This document shows positions 32,595 through 33,604 of a stretch of 33,604 nt of DNA, piece by piece (the first letter of the stretch is position 1; each line of letters opens with the position of its first letter). The stretch comes from Paracoccus sp. (in: a-proteobacteria) (lineage in GTDB: Bacteria; Pseudomonadota; Alphaproteobacteria; Rhodobacterales; Rhodobacteraceae). The notes beneath the pieces are model-generated. The model did no database searches and was not told the origin of the DNA. It saw nothing but the letters and a program-made list of their open reading frames with translations. The DNA lies in contig NZ_JAUNPC010000003.1 in assembly GCF_030536915.1 (NCBI RefSeq), positions 1-33,604 on the forward strand. Reading direction: 5' to 3'. A program made the translations under genes and the position numbers.

Positions 32595-33604
32595 TCAGAA
32601 CGAGCAGGCGCCGCCCACGGCATCCTCGATCAGCACCTCGAGCGGCTGGTCGGGGTTAGGCACCGGGTCCGAGGTGGTGAAGATGTCCCATTCGTTCCGG
32701 ACCTCGGAGGCATCCAGCGCCGTGACCGCATAGACTTCCTGCAGCAACTGGTGGTTCGCGGGATTGAAGCGGCCCCGGCGTTCCTTCAGCACGTCGAAGT
32801 CGGTCGCCGGGTCCTCGAGGAACGAGATCAGCGCCTCGGTGTCGGTGCCGCCGACCCGGGCGATGGCATCCGCGATCACCCGCAGGCCCATGTAGTCCAG
32901 ATAGGCCTGGTTGTCGGCGGGGCGGCCGTATTTCTCCATGAAGGACTGGGCGAAGGCCTGCGAGCCGTCGGCCTTGACCTGGTGGGTCCAGACGCAGGGC
33001 CATGTCCCCTGGAAGTCCCGCGCCCCGATCGCCCAGGCGATCACGGTGTTGTAGTCGAAACCCGCCAGCGGGATGTCCAGTCCGAATTCCGCGTATTGCT
33101 TGAAGAAGCTGGCCGTCTGGGTGCCTGCGAGGTTCGAGATCAGCACATCGGGCGCCGCCGCCCGGATGTTGAGCAGATAGGACGAGAAGTCCGTCGCATC
33201 CGTCGGGATCAGATCGTCGCCGACCGTGCGCCCGCCGTGCCGTTCAAGGAAGGCCAGCGCCCCGTTGCGCAGGTCATGGCCGAAGGCATAGTCGGCGCTG
33301 AGGATGTACCACGCCTTGTCCTTCACCATGTCATTGTTCAGCAGGTAGTTGCCTTCGGCGTTCACCACCATCGCGTTCTGCACCTCGACGTGGAACATGT
33401 GGCGGTTGCAGTCCTGCCCCCGCAGCGTGTCCGAGTTCGCGCCGGTGTTGATGAACAGCTTGTTGGCCCGCGCCGCGACCTGCGAGATCGTCAGCGCCGA
33501 AGCCGACGAGATCTCGCCCATGATCAGGGCCACGTCCCGGCGTTCGGCCAGCCGCTCGGCCTTGGTGGTGGCGGTCTGGGGGTTGACCGAATCCTCCTTG
33601 ACCA
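32595..33604 (-). CDS. Liv-type periplasmic substrate-binding protein (N-terminus beyond window)
   Basis: The 336 codons present cover most of a type I periplasmic binding protein (Peripla_BP_6/LivK-like): MGEISSASALTISQVA, LFINTGANSD, a central WYILSADYAFGHDLRNGA with the usual lobe-linking segment, PDVLISNLAG and a C-terminal closing region. The signal peptide and the first residues lie past the right edge. Its ligand sets the substrate of the whole cluster but cannot be read from sequence; family ligands include branched-chain amino acids, amides, urea and aromatic or hydroxy acids. It heads the livH - livMGF - dehydrogenase - BKACE - SDR run. Confidence 0.92.
   Translation of the reverse strand, partial: VKEDSVNPQTATTKAERLAERRDVALIMGEISSASALTISQVAARANKLFINTGANSDTLRGQDCNRHMFHVEVQNAMVVNAEGNYLLNNDMVKDKAWYILSADYAFGHDLRNGALAFLERHGGRTVGDDLIPTDATDFSSYLLNIRAAAPDVLISNLAGTQTASFFKQYAEFGLDIPLAGFDYNTVIAWAIGARDFQGTWPCVWTHQVKADGSQAFAQSFMEKYGRPADNQAYLDYMGLRVIADAIARVGGTDTEALISFLEDPATDFDVLKERRGRFNPANHQLLQEVYAVTALDASEVRNEWDIFTTSDPVPNPDQPLEVLIEDAVGGACSF

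Overview
The window is GC-rich, densely packed chromosomal DNA from an alphaproteobacterium, most likely a Rhodobacterales member of the Paracoccus/Rhodobacter type. Supporting signs are the argS - SPOR protein - nagZ run, a SAM/SAH-class riboswitch in front of metK (a class known mainly from Rhodobacterales), the divergent J-domain/bolA pair and the sequence style of the housekeeping proteins. I see no insertion sequence, prophage, CRISPR array or replication origin.

Layout. 1-2084: glmS (cut by the left edge) and glmU on the minus strand, for UDP-GlcNAc synthesis. 2187-2873: gph, plus strand. 2957-6919: argS, a membrane-anchored SPOR protein and nagZ, minus strand. 7192-12415: plus-strand genes for a DEAD-box RNA helicase with a very long disordered tail, apolipoprotein N-acyltransferase (lnt) and, behind the riboswitch, metK. 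12416-12634: a convergent gap with a strong structured inverted repeat. 12635-16623: a penicillin-acylase-family protein with an apparently altered active site (minus), divergent from a coupled beta-hydroxyacid dehydrogenase/cupin pair (plus). 16826-18753: tRNA-Glu and recJ (minus). 19062-21086: J-domain protein (minus), bolA and glpX (plus).

21200-26301: a TetR regulator, membrane fusion protein and RND pump read as one minus-strand unit. Its promoter is overlapped by an AcrR-type palindrome, and its end is a terminator lying back to back with that of glpX.

26402-33604: a minus-strand gene cluster for uptake and breakdown of an unidentified acid. It encodes a Liv-type binding protein (cut by the right edge), LivH, one polypeptide that fuses LivM, LivG and LivF, a lambda-crystallin-type 3-hydroxyacyl dehydrogenase, a BKACE (DUF849) beta-keto acid cleavage enzyme and an SDR oxidoreductase. 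I infer import of a beta-hydroxy acid or precursor, oxidation to a beta-keto acid and acetyl-CoA-dependent cleavage. This resembles the cdhA/cdhC carnitine route in logic but has a different transporter and no thioesterase. It is the best candidate for an undescribed system here.

The other points worth checking are the acylase active site, the helicase tail, the AcrR-like operator and the structured element after metK.
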